Assembly: GCF_015221875.1 (NCBI RefSeq)
Contig: NZ_JACYGY010000001.1
Span: 2,516,001 to 2,580,000, forward strand
Source of the DNA: Dyadobacter subterraneus
Lineage (GTDB): Bacteria; Bacteroidota; Bacteroidia; Cytophagales; Spirosomataceae
Reading direction: 5' to 3'
Length of the DNA: 64,000 nucleotides
A program made the position numbers and the translations under genes. Of this stretch, positions 9,634-18,054 are shown in pieces. The notes under the pieces were generated by a model that was not told the origin of the DNA, did not search any database, and saw nothing but the letters and a program-made list of their open reading frames with translations. Positions within the stretch are counted from its first letter, which is position 1. Each line of letters begins with the position of its first letter.

Positions 9634-10206
9634 ATGTACAATTTGAAAATTATTTCGTCAACAGTGCGGCCCGGAAGAAAAGGTCCGCTGGTGGCGGCCT
9701 GGATTACCGAGGTTGCCAAAAAGCACCCGGATTTCAATGTTGAACTCCTTGATCTTGGGGAAATAAAATTGCCGATGATGGATGAAGCCAACCATCCGGT
9801 GATGAAAAAATATGAACATGCCCATTCCAAAAAATGGAGCGCAACCATTGAAGAAGCCGATGCTTTTATTTTTGTAACGGCTGAATATGACTTCAATTAT
9901 CCCGCACCGTTGCGAAATGCGCTGGAATATCTTTATCATGAATGGGGATACAAAGCAGCAGGGATTGTCAGTTATGGCGGTTTATCAGGAGGCACAAGAT
10001 CAGCCAATAGTTTGAAAGGGGATCTTTCTACTTTTAAAATTGTACCTATTTACGATGCGGTAAATTTCCCGATGTTTACGCAGCATATCACCGATGAAGG
10101 TGTGTTTTCGCCGGGAGAATCATCGTATAAAGCAGCTGAGGCTATGCTCAAAGAATTGTTGAGATGGACAAAAGGGCTTAAAATTATTAAGGAAGATAAA
10201 GGCTGA
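9634..10206 (+). CDS. NADPH-dependent FMN reductase family protein
   Basis: 190 residues, no signal peptide. Flavodoxin-like fold: an N-terminal strand with the FMN phosphate loop (ISSTVRPGRKG), the mid-protein VTAEYDFNYPAPLRNALEYL block and the VSYGGLSGGTRSANSLK motif. Members reduce FMN, quinones or azo compounds with NAD(P)H in the cytoplasm. The substrate cannot be assigned. It is probably co-transcribed with the yceI-like gene. Confidence 0.92.
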   Translation: MYNLKIISSTVRPGRKGPLVAAWITEVAKKHPDFNVELLDLGEIKLPMMDEANHPVMKKYEHAHSKKWSATIEEADAFIFVTAEYDFNYPAPLRNALEYLYHEWGYKAAGIVSYGGLSGGTRSANSLKGDLSTFKIVPIYDAVNFPMFTQHITDEGVFSPGESSYKAAEAMLKELLRWTKGLKIIKEDKG

Positions 10207-10255
10207 AATTACAATGGTTCGTTTTTGTTAAAAATCTTCTTCCAATAGTATCATC

Positions 10256-10284
10256 AAAAAAGTCAGGCTTTCAAGCCTGACTTT
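10256..10284. terminator. Bidirectional terminator between the flavin reductase gene and cydB
   Basis: AAAAAGTCAGGCTT and AAGCCTGACTTTT form a near-perfect stem with a 2-nt loop, flanked by A-run and T-run. It lies between two convergent genes and can serve both. Confidence 0.88.
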
Positions 10285-10326
10285 TCTGGTTTTATAATCG
10301 TTACATTTTTTAGTCAAATTGAAATA

Positions 10327-11346
10327 TTAATCCGTCGCATAATCGACTTTCTTCTTTTGAAAGCTGTAAATGAGATAAAATAAAGCTGGCAGAATAAAAA
10401 TACTTCCAATCAATAATGCCATGGCAAGCGCCTCAATTGTTTTTTCATGACCGCTATGTTCGATCAGTGAAAGATATCCACCATTTTTCAAAATTACAAT
10501 GTTGGGATAATGACGATAGGTGGTCGTTAAAAGAATCATGGTAACCTGAAATCCAGCCAGAATACGAAGGATATTTGCTTTGCCTTTGTACATCAGATAC
10601 CAGAGCACTGCCAGGGAAAGCGTAGCTGCGGTGATAGCGATGATGCCGACAATATTGCCAAATACCCAATCGATCAAAGGAATATCTTCTATCAGCGAAG
10701 AAACAAAAACCAGTGAACCGCAAATGACAGCGGCAATATTAAAAGCCTTAGCCTTGCGGATAAAACGTAACCTGTCATGTTCATTATCAGTTTCCCCAAT
10801 CAGAAAAACGGCTGCCAAAAAACCACAAATGGCTACTGTAAACAAACCGACAGAAACTGAAAACCAGTGCAGCCAGCTAAAAATGTAAGCGTCTAAAAAA
10901 TTATCAGCTTTCAAATCAATATGCCCCGATACTGCACTTCCCGCAATAATGCCTAGAAAAAAGGGCGTGACAAAACTTGAATAGGCAAAAATCGGGTTAT
11001 AAAGATCCTGCATATCGTCTTTCACGGCATCGTAATGTCTGAAAGTAAAAGCCGTTCCACGGGCGATAATTCCTAAAAGCATAATCGTTAAAGGAATATG
11101 CAGATAAACTGACATGGTGCTGTAAATGACCGGAAAACCGACAAACAATATTACAATGGCAATGATCAGCCACATATGATTAGCTTCCCAAATCGGACCA
11201 ATGGCTTCGTAGAGCGTTTTTCTGGTCTGAATTTTATTGGCTTTCGAAGTAAAAAGCTCAATAATGCCCGCTCCAAAATCTGCTCCGCCCAGCAGCAGAT
11301 AAAGCAGAATGGAAGTCCAGAGATATATGATGACTACGTATAACAT
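10327..11346 (-). CDS. cydB: Cytochrome bd ubiquinol oxidase subunit II
   Basis: 339 residues with about nine membrane helices. The N-terminus YLWTSILLYLLLGGADFGAGI and the following EAIGPIWEANHMWLI segment are diagnostic for CydB. With CydA it forms the inner-membrane quinol:O2 oxidoreductase with high oxygen affinity. It starts 55 bases after cydA ends on the same strand, so the two form an operon. No cydX, cydC or cydD is nearby. Confidence 0.96.
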   Translation of the reverse strand: MLYVVIIYLWTSILLYLLLGGADFGAGIIELFTSKANKIQTRKTLYEAIGPIWEANHMWLIIAIVILFVGFPVIYSTMSVYLHIPLTIMLLGIIARGTAFTFRHYDAVKDDMQDLYNPIFAYSSFVTPFFLGIIAGSAVSGHIDLKADNFLDAYIFSWLHWFSVSVGLFTVAICGFLAAVFLIGETDNEHDRLRFIRKAKAFNIAAVICGSLVFVSSLIEDIPLIDWVFGNIVGIIAITAATLSLAVLWYLMYKGKANILRILAGFQVTMILLTTTYRHYPNIVILKNGGYLSLIEHSGHEKTIEALAMALLIGSIFILPALFYLIYSFQKKKVDYATD

Positions 11347-11401
11347 GTTGTTAATGAGTGAGTGATTGAATTTTGGAATGGTAGAATGGTGGAGTGTCTG
11401 T

Positions 11402-12727
11402 CTATTTTTGTGCTCCTTCTGGTAAATCGTAGAGCTTGGGTACCATTTTGATTTGGCGGTATAACATGAAAATTACGATGGCTGCGAGCGAAAAGTACAT
11501 GAGTGTAAACATATAAAAGGAGTATCCAATCCCCGGCATAGGCGTCACCGCATCCGCTGTGCGCATAACATTGTAAATAATCCAAGGCTGGCGACCAACT
11601 TCTGTAACCGTCCAACCGGCTTCAACTGCCAGAAATCCTAGCGGAGTGGCTGCTACGAAAAGTTTGAGGAGCCAGTCACTTTGGAGCCAGGTTTTCTTTT
11701 TCCAAAGCGCGAAAAAATATAAAAATGAAACCGCCATCATGGCCATTCCCAAACCGACCATAATTTGGAAAGCATAATGTGTAACAGGAACCGGCGGCTG
11801 ATTTTTCTCCGGAAATTTATCAAGACCTGTAACTTCTGAGCTAAAATCACCATGCGCCATGAAACTGAGCAGACCAGGTATCTTGATTCCGTAATCTACT
11901 TTTTTGTTTTTTGGATCAGGAATTCCACCTATAACCAATCCGGCTGATTTTTCTGTGAAGAAATGTGCTTCCATCGCGGCCAGTTTTGCCGGCTGTCTTT
12001 TTGCTACATCTTTTGCAGAAATATCTCCGCTTAACGGTTGAAGAACGGCGGCTACACATCCAAAAACAGCCGCAATAGTAAATGATTTGGTATGGAAATA
12101 GACATTTTGTCTCCTGATAATCATCAGCGCATGAACACCGGCGACAGCAAACCCAGTAGCCGCAAAAGCAGCCAGCGACATATGCAGCGATTGTGAAAAC
12201 CAGGCTTTGTTGAACATCGCTTTTATCGGGTCAACATTGATATATTGTCCGTCAACAAAATCAAAACCGGCCGGACTATTCATCCAGGCATTTGCAGCCA
12301 CAACCAGGATTCCGGAAGCTAGTCCACTCACACCGACAATAACTCCTGTAAACCAGTGAAACCATTTGTTGAACCGGTCCCAGCCATATAAAAAGAATCC
12401 AAGGGCGATGGCTTCAATAAAAAAAGCAGTTCCTTCCAGAGAGAAAGGCATACCGAAAATTGGCCCTGCATGTTCCATGAATTTAGGCCAGAGAAGTCCC
12501 AGTTCAAAGGACAATACCGTACCTGAAACCGCGCCGGTTGCAAAGAAAATAGCAACGCCCTTGCTCCACGCTTTCGTTACATTTTTGTAAACAATTTTAT
12601 CTGTTTTTAAATAATAGTAATGTGCCACTGCCATAAAAAACGGCATGACCATCCCGATACATGAAAATATAATGTGGAAGCCCAAAGAAAGGGCCATTTG
12701 GGATCTTGCAGCCAGGAAATTATCCAT
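11402..12727 (-). CDS. cydA: Cytochrome bd ubiquinol oxidase subunit I
   Basis: 441 residues, the short-Q-loop size class. It contains the N-terminal heme-ligand helix (LAARSQMALSLGFHIIFSC, His near residue 18), the GTVLSFELGLLWPKFM helix, the SQSLHMSLAAFAATGF helix with another probable heme ligand and the C-terminal GWTVTEVGRQPWIIY signature that lines the quinol site. CydA binds hemes b558, b595 and d and oxidises quinol without pumping protons. It is the promoter-proximal gene of cydAB; I saw no convincing promoter or regulator site upstream. Confidence 0.96.
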   Translation of the reverse strand: MDNFLAARSQMALSLGFHIIFSCIGMVMPFFMAVAHYYYLKTDKIVYKNVTKAWSKGVAIFFATGAVSGTVLSFELGLLWPKFMEHAGPIFGMPFSLEGTAFFIEAIALGFFLYGWDRFNKWFHWFTGVIVGVSGLASGILVVAANAWMNSPAGFDFVDGQYINVDPIKAMFNKAWFSQSLHMSLAAFAATGFAVAGVHALMIIRRQNVYFHTKSFTIAAVFGCVAAVLQPLSGDISAKDVAKRQPAKLAAMEAHFFTEKSAGLVIGGIPDPKNKKVDYGIKIPGLLSFMAHGDFSSEVTGLDKFPEKNQPPVPVTHYAFQIMVGLGMAMMAVSFLYFFALWKKKTWLQSDWLLKLFVAATPLGFLAVEAGWTVTEVGRQPWIIYNVMRTADAVTPMPGIGYSFYMFTLMYFSLAAIVIFMLYRQIKMVPKLYDLPEGAQK

Positions 12728-13023
12728 ATTTGAGATGCAATAAGGTGAGTAAAACTAAGAAACATTCCTGTGACTGTTAAAAAGTAAATCTTTATAATTT
12801 TATATTTTTGATTAACATAAAAACAGATCATTGTCACTTACAGGAATCGCTTCAAAGCTACTCAACTCTGACCAGAAGAACCACTTATTTGATGAAAAAA
12901 ACCAACATTTAATACAGCTTTTGCAGTAAGAAAAATGGATAACTTCTTTTAAAATAAAGTGATTGGATGGATTTGCTGATCTGAAAAAAATAGAATAAAT
13001 CCTGAATTGAAATTATCTGGTTA

Positions 13024-14367
13024 ATGCTGCGTTTTCGTCTAATTTTTTACTTTTTACTTGTGACTTTGCCTGCGATTTGTCAGGTTCAAAAAATATATGT
13101 TTCGCCAAATGGGCAGGATAAAAATACCGGGACAATTGACAAACCATTTAAAACTTTGAAGAAAGCGTTACTGGCGAGTGAAGCTTTTACCGGGAAAGCA
13201 GTAAGTATTCAATTGAGAAATGGTACTTATTATTTGCCAGAAACTATTGTGATCAAAGCCAATGGGAAACTTCCGGAAAAACTTGAAATAAAGCCTTTTG
13301 GAAAAGAAAAAGTAGTCATAAGCGCAGGAAGAAAGTTAAATCCGGACTGGCAGTTATTCAAAAATGGAATATACAGGACCAGTGTACCTCCCGATATTTC
13401 TTTTGAAAGATTATATGTCGACGGCATTTTACAAACCATGGCGAGATATCCAAATGCGGATACAACGGCAGGAATTTTTAATGGTACCGCTGAGGATGCA
13501 ACTTATTATGTCCGGGTTTTAAGCTGGGGAAATCCGTTTGGCGGTTATGTGCATGCGCTTGATGAAAATAAAAAGGGAAGTCTGCATTATAAAATCACAG
13601 GTGTCGATGATACTGATAATGTGGAACTTGACGGTGGATGGCAATTCAATAAGCCGGTTCATCCCGATAAATCCATTCATTTTGTTGAAAACATTTTTGC
13701 GGAACTGGATAAACCAGGAGAATGGTATTTTGATAGATCACTCCATTTTTTGTATTTCCTTCCTAGTAAAAATACAAATTTATCAAAGGCAATGATTGAA
13801 GTTTCAAATCTGAAAAATAGTATCGAATTGCAAGGTTCCGCACAACATCCGGTTCGAAATGTAATTCTGGAAAACCTGGAATTCAGGCATAATGAACGCT
13901 CATTTATGGAAAGTAAAGAGGCCGTTTCGGGCAGCGATTGGAATGTTTACAGAGGAGGCGCCTTGCTTTTAAATGGTACTGAGACTTGCGCGATTAAAGG
14001 TTGCAGTTTTACTGATTTAGGCGGAAATGCAATCATGTTGTCCGGTTATAATAAAAACGATACAATAGCCAATTGTTTGGTCAGTTATGTTGGAGCAAGC
14101 GCGGTTTCTTTAATCGGAAATGATAAAGTTGAAACTGCTAATTCCAGGCAAATTTCTATCAGCAATAACATAATTCATCATACAGGAGAAATAGAAAAGC
14201 AGGGGAGAGGAATTCATCTTTCCAATGTCAGACAAATATCGATTTCGGGTAACAAGATTTATCATATTCCTGCTGACGCAATTAAAATTGACAAGGTTTC
14301 CAAGGAAGAAATTACTAATACAAACAACAAAATTTTCGATGAATTCATAGAAATAAATCTTCCGTAA
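13024..14367 (+). CDS. Secreted right-handed parallel beta-helix protein
   Basis: 447 residues with a signal peptide (FYFLLVTLPAICQ). The mature start IYVSPNGQDKNTGTIDKPFKTLKKA is the common opening of pectate-lyase-fold proteins. Later coils show the beta-helix rhythm (ILENLEFRHN, CAIKGCSFTDLGGNAIML, ISISNNIIHHTGEI, ISISGNKIYHIPADAIKID). Such proteins cleave or bind polysaccharides outside the cell; no catalytic residues can be assigned. Related proteins I know of often continue with further coils, so this one may be short at its C-terminus. Its stop is 4 bases before the next gene, an esterase-like hydrolase, suggesting joint use on an acylated glycan. Confidence 0.8.
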   Translation: MLRFRLIFYFLLVTLPAICQVQKIYVSPNGQDKNTGTIDKPFKTLKKALLASEAFTGKAVSIQLRNGTYYLPETIVIKANGKLPEKLEIKPFGKEKVVISAGRKLNPDWQLFKNGIYRTSVPPDISFERLYVDGILQTMARYPNADTTAGIFNGTAEDATYYVRVLSWGNPFGGYVHALDENKKGSLHYKITGVDDTDNVELDGGWQFNKPVHPDKSIHFVENIFAELDKPGEWYFDRSLHFLYFLPSKNTNLSKAMIEVSNLKNSIELQGSAQHPVRNVILENLEFRHNERSFMESKEAVSGSDWNVYRGGALLLNGTETCAIKGCSFTDLGGNAIMLSGYNKNDTIANCLVSYVGASAVSLIGNDKVETANSRQISISNNIIHHTGEIEKQGRGIHLSNVRQISISGNKIYHIPADAIKIDKVSKEEITNTNNKIFDEFIEINLP

Positions 14368-14371
14368 TATC

Positions 14372-15610
14372 ATGAAAAAGCTTATTTTCTTTGTTGTGTT
14401 GAGCATTCAGTTTGTATATGCTCAAAAAAAATCGGTTCCTGTTATTGACGACAAGGTTATCAAAGTTGATACTTTGCTCTGGGATCTGAAAACTTTGAGT
14501 AAAGCGCCTGAAATTGAATGGATAAACAAAACTGGAAATGTCTATTCGCTATTTTATAAAGGAGTGGATTATAATGGAAAACCCACGCAGGTTTTTGCTT
14601 ATTACTCAAATCCGGATCTGATTCTTGGTAAACCACAAAGTAAAACAAAGTTTCCGGGTGTGGTTTTGCTGCATGGAGGCGGCGGAAAGGCTTTTAAAGA
14701 ATGGGTTGAAAAATGGGCTGCCGAGGGATATGCGGCAATTGCAATGGATTTTTCAGGAAAACAGGATGATGTAAAAGCCTACACAATGCCTGGGCCGGAA
14801 CAGGGCGATCTGGATAAATTTCAAAAACTTGAAACGGGTAGTGATTTTAAAAATATGTGGACTTACCAAGCCGTGGCCAATGCAATACTAGCCCATTCGC
14901 TGCTGTTAAGTTTTCCGGAAGTGGAAATTTCCAAAACATGTTTGACCGGAATAAGCTGGGGCGGTTATCTTACTTGTCTGGTGGGAAGTCTGGACAATCG
15001 TTTCAAAGCAGCGGCTCCGGTTTATGGCTGTGCGTTTTATGATGAATCAGATATATTTAAAGTGCCTCTCGAAAAACTGTCGCCGGCGGTTAGAAAAAAA
15101 TGGACGAAATATTTCGATCCGTCTTCTTATTTGGCTTACGCGAAACCGCAATTTTTGTTTGTCAACGGGAATAAAGACAGATTTTACAATGTTGTTCCGT
15201 ACGATAAAACTTATAAACTTATTCCTGAGGCGCAGAGATCAATGTGTTTGATTCCTAATATGAATCACGGCCACGAAGCGGGTTGGGAACCGCATGAGAT
15301 CCGTTATTTTTTTGAAAGTGTGATCGATCATGCACCTTCTTTGCCCAAAGTGAAACAGATTGTACAAAAAGATTCAGTCCTGAATGTTTCCTATTCTTCA
15401 CCGGTTTCAATCTGGACTGCTGATTTTTATTACTCAAACGATACCACTTCATTAAATGAAACCCGTGTTTGGAGCAGCAAGAAAGTGCAGATTGATCCTA
15501 AGACAAAAACACTTTTCTGTCCTGTCCCAAAAGAAGGATTTAAGTATGGATTTTTCTATTTAAAAGATCACCGAAATATTTCGGCGTCCAGTGAATTTAT
15601 TATTAAATGA
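14372..15610 (+). CDS. Secreted alpha/beta hydrolase (acetyl esterase / dienelactone hydrolase type)
   Basis: 412 residues with a signal peptide (MKKLIFFVVLSIQFVYAQ). Alpha/beta-hydrolase features: oxyanion region VVLLHGGGG at about 97-105, nucleophile elbow GISWGG with Ser195, acid Asp269 (VNGNKDRF) and a histidine at 299 or 301 (NMNHGHEAGW). It resembles acetyl xylan esterase/prolyl oligopeptidase-like hydrolases of Bacteroidota. A C-terminal beta-rich domain follows from about residue 325. Coupling with the beta-helix gene suggests deacylation of a carbohydrate, which is inference. Confidence 0.85.
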   Translation: MKKLIFFVVLSIQFVYAQKKSVPVIDDKVIKVDTLLWDLKTLSKAPEIEWINKTGNVYSLFYKGVDYNGKPTQVFAYYSNPDLILGKPQSKTKFPGVVLLHGGGGKAFKEWVEKWAAEGYAAIAMDFSGKQDDVKAYTMPGPEQGDLDKFQKLETGSDFKNMWTYQAVANAILAHSLLLSFPEVEISKTCLTGISWGGYLTCLVGSLDNRFKAAAPVYGCAFYDESDIFKVPLEKLSPAVRKKWTKYFDPSSYLAYAKPQFLFVNGNKDRFYNVVPYDKTYKLIPEAQRSMCLIPNMNHGHEAGWEPHEIRYFFESVIDHAPSLPKVKQIVQKDSVLNVSYSSPVSIWTADFYYSNDTTSLNETRVWSSKKVQIDPKTKTLFCPVPKEGFKYGFFYLKDHRNISASSEFIIK

Positions 15611-15613
15611 AGT

Positions 15614-15667
15614 AGTAACGTCCATGGCAATAATCCTAAAAGGGTGATATTACCTATGGACATTACT
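15614..15667. terminator. Hairpin between convergent genes
   Basis: AGTAACGTCCAT (15614-15625) pairs with ATGGACATTACT (15656-15667) with one G-T pair, around a 30-nt loop. It separates two convergent genes and probably ends both transcripts. Confidence 0.55.
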
Positions 15668-15687
15668 TCTTTAATAGCTTATTAAAA

Positions 15688-16680
15688 TTACTGATTTTGC
15701 TGTTGCTGCTGTTGTTTCAATTTCTGCTTAACGATATCAGCCGGATAACGTAAGGCGATTTCCCGAATCTCATAATTAAATTCAGAAAAAGTCTTTTCCC
15801 ACATTTCTGCTTCGCCAGGTTCATAATCATAAAAACCTTTTGAATTTGAAATGCCGCGGCCTCCTTCTTCAACAATTTTAGAAATTAATTCAGGTACTTC
15901 CGGACTGTTGTGCAAGGTCGGTAACAAATTTTTCATCACTGTATGATATGCGGCAACTCCTGTTAAATCCATCCAACGGAAAATACCGACAAAAGTCATG
16001 AAATAGCCAGCATTGTTTCTGCAAGATCTGTCAACATCTTCAACCGTCGCATATCCATTTTCAACCAGATTTATCGCTTCACGGTACATGGCGTACATCA
16101 GTCGGTTGGTGATGAAACCTGCAATGTCTTTGCGTACCAGGATGGGTTCTTTTCCCCATTGGTGAGAAAGTTCATATAAATATTCTCCATATGAAATGTT
16201 GCTGTCATCACCACAAATCACTTCCAGAAAACGGGTTGTATGTGCAGGTTCTGTCCAGTGAAGACCAAGAAAACGTTCCGGATGCAGCGTGAGTTTTTGA
16301 AGTTTACTGATAGGAATAGCAGAAGTATTACTTACCAAAAGCGCGTCCGATGCAATAACCGCCTCGACTTTTTTATAGACGGATTCTTTGATATCGATGT
16401 CTTCAATCGTGCATTCGATGACAAGTTTGCTTGCGTATAATTCTGAATAATCTTCCGTGATCAGCAAATTGGCTAAATAGTAGTCGGTCGTATGCGGAAT
16501 GATTTCATTTTTTACGGCTTTGTCCAAATGGTCAATAATTCGCTTTTTCGCAAACAAAAGATCGTTACTAATCGGAGCTAAGGCGACAACTGGGTGACCG
16601 GCAATCAGGAGGCAAGTGGCAATACTGCAACCCATCAGGCCAAGGCCGACAACAGCAACCGGAATTTCATTGGTATTCAT
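15688..16680 (-). CDS. 3-hydroxyacyl-CoA dehydrogenase family protein with poly-Q tail
   Basis: 330 residues. The NAD-binding start VVGLGLMGCSIATCLLIAGH carries GxGxxG, and SNTSAIPISKL, the catalytic-histidine motif LGLHWTEPAHTTRFLEVI and the GFITNRLMYAMYREAI block follow, with a C-terminal domain ending near GRGISNSKGFYDYE. It should oxidise a 3-hydroxyacyl-CoA or a related 3-hydroxy acid; the substrate is unclear because no beta-oxidation genes are nearby. The end is KQKLKQQQQQQNQ, encoded by a CAG/CAA run at about 15688-15720. Confidence 0.9.
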   Translation of the reverse strand: MNTNEIPVAVVGLGLMGCSIATCLLIAGHPVVALAPISNDLLFAKKRIIDHLDKAVKNEIIPHTTDYYLANLLITEDYSELYASKLVIECTIEDIDIKESVYKKVEAVIASDALLVSNTSAIPISKLQKLTLHPERFLGLHWTEPAHTTRFLEVICGDDSNISYGEYLYELSHQWGKEPILVRKDIAGFITNRLMYAMYREAINLVENGYATVEDVDRSCRNNAGYFMTFVGIFRWMDLTGVAAYHTVMKNLLPTLHNSPEVPELISKIVEEGGRGISNSKGFYDYEPGEAEMWEKTFSEFNYEIREIALRYPADIVKQKLKQQQQQQNQ

Positions 16681-16805
16681 ATAAGGTTTAGGATAAAGTT
16701 TGGATAAAACCTCCTGACTAGGAGTGGTTCTTAAAGTTATTCATTACAAATTTGTTTTGCGACAATGGGAGATTTTTTTTCGAAAGAGATGGCATTTGGA
16801 AAATA

Positions 16806-17325
16806 GAAAATCGGCCATGTCTACGGCATTTTGTAAGTCGTAAATTGGTTTGTTTCCCCCGGAATGGAATTCCGGGGCTAGAATGTCGGTCATGCCTACG
16901 GCATTTCTTGCTGAGCGAATTGGTTTGATTTCCCCGGAATGAATTCCGGGACTAGAATGTCGGTCATGCCTACGGCATTTCTTGCTGAGCGAATTGGTTT
17001 GATTTCCCGGAATGAATTCCGGGGCTACAATGTCGGTCATGCCTACGGCATTTCTTGCTGAGCGAATTGGTTTGCTTCCCCCCGGAATGGAATTCCGGGA
17101 CTACAATGTCGGTCATGCCTACGGCATTTTTTGTTGAGCGAATTGGTTTGATTTCCCCGGAATGAATCCGGGGCTACAATGTCGGTCATGCCTACGGCAT
17201 TTTTTGCTGAGCGAATTGGTTTGATTTCCCCGGAATGAATTCCGGGGCTACAATGTCGGTCATGCCTATGGCATTTTTTGCTGAGCGAATTGGTTTGATT
17301 TCCCCGGAATGAATTCAGGGGCCAT
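16806..17325. repeat. Tandem array of about seven 74-bp REP-like units
   Basis: Units begin at 16806, 16881, 16955, 17028, 17104, 17177 and 17251, a period of 73-76 bp. Each unit has two palindromes: ATGCCTACGGCAT, and CCCCGGAATGAATTCCGGGG, an almost perfect hairpin with a 2-nt loop. Read on the minus strand the large hairpin is preceded by GTAG in four of six junctions (CTAG in two), the arrangement known for REP sequences mobilised by RAYT (TnpA-REP) transposases. No transposase gene is in the window. A degenerate eighth unit may run to about 17350. Open frames through the array are by-products of the repeat. Confidence 0.92.
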
Positions 17326-17431
17326 AAGGCCGGCCGTGGCAAAGACAATTGGAGTGGATTGATATTAATGTTTTGAAATTTAATGTATTGCCCACTAATA
17401 ATTGATTTTCTAAATATGATTCTTCGAATTT

Positions 17432-17458
17432 AAAATGCCATAGGTATGGCCGATTTTG
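17432..17458. repeat. Inverted fragment of the 74-bp repeat
   Basis: AAAATGCCATAGGTATGGCC and the bases after it are the reverse complement of the first, diverged unit at about 16806-16832, so the array is bracketed by inverted copies of its small hairpin. Confidence 0.6.
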
Positions 17459-17484
17459 GAATTTGCAAAATTTTGAAATCATCA

Positions 17485-17522
17485 CAAAAAAATGCCCGGA
17501 AGAAAACATCTCCCAGGCATTT
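17485..17522 (-). terminator. Terminator of csbD-like gene
   Basis: AAATGCC (17490-17496) pairs with GGCATTT (17516-17522); in the minus direction the stem is followed by a run of seven T. It lies 22 bases past the csbD-like stop. Confidence 0.75.
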
Positions 17523-17544
17523 ATTTGAACCTTAATTTTAAAAT

Positions 17545-17742
17545 TTATTTGGACCAGTCGTTTACTTCTGTCTCAACTTCTTCACGGGTTTTACCCAGTT
17601 TCTTTTGAAGTTTTCCTAAAAGTTCGTCTTCTTTTCCTTCTTCGTATAATAAATCGTCGTCTGTAAGATCGGCATATTGCTGTTTGAACTTACCTTTAAG
17701 CTCTGTCCAGTTTCCTTTTACTTGTTGTGTGAAGGCGCTCAT
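17545..17742 (-). CDS. CsbD-family stress-response protein
   Basis: A 65-residue acidic, helical protein. The pattern [24 protein letters not shown] followed by [18 protein letters not shown] matches the CsbD family, small proteins induced by general stress; the molecular function is not known. ATG at 17742. It has its own terminator, so it is likely monocistronic. Confidence 0.92.
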   Translation of the reverse strand: MSAFTQQVKGNWTELKGKFKQQYADLTDDDLLYEEGKEDELLGKLQKKLGKTREEVETEVNDWSK

Positions 17743-18054
17743 ATCTTTCTTGGTTTAAGTTTAAAATTGATGCTTTTTTATTCAGGTAATTTCTATTAAT
17801 CTTAAATAAATTGTGCCAGGTCAAAGCTTTATCTCCGTACAGTCCTATTGATAAATGGTATAGTCTTAAATTTTATTCAATTAATAGTCTTGATTATCAA
17901 TATAATAACAAAGCGAAAAGCTGATTTAGAATGAATATTTCCATTCCAAATCAGCTTTTCGCTTTGTTTAAATATCTAAAACAGGATCGTTTTTCTGAGC
18001 ATTGTTTTCCCAAAACTGTGCATTAGAATTTTAAAATGATGCCCATTTTACCCA
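17743..18054. other. Intergenic region upstream of the csbD-like gene
   Basis: 312 bases without a gene. It is AT-rich, holds the strong hairpin at 17907-17968 and should include the promoter of the csbD-like gene, for which no clear box was recognised. Confidence 0.6.
17907..17968. terminator. Long inverted repeat / strong terminator
   Basis: Two 27-nt arms (17907-17933 and 17942-17968; core AAGCGAAAAGCTGATTT) are complementary except for one position, around an 8-nt loop. It lies about 90 bases after the stop of the AGE-family epimerase gene and would stop that transcript before the csbD-like gene. Confidence 0.8.

Noticed and set aside
16806..17325. CRISPR array
   Set aside because: Repeats are contiguous without unique spacers, and no cas genes are in the window.
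16744..17348. Open frames on the minus strand with repeated GNQTNSLSKKCRRHDRH-like peptides
   Set aside because: They are translations of the 74-bp DNA repeat; the period is near but not exactly a multiple of three and frames break at unit-length changes.
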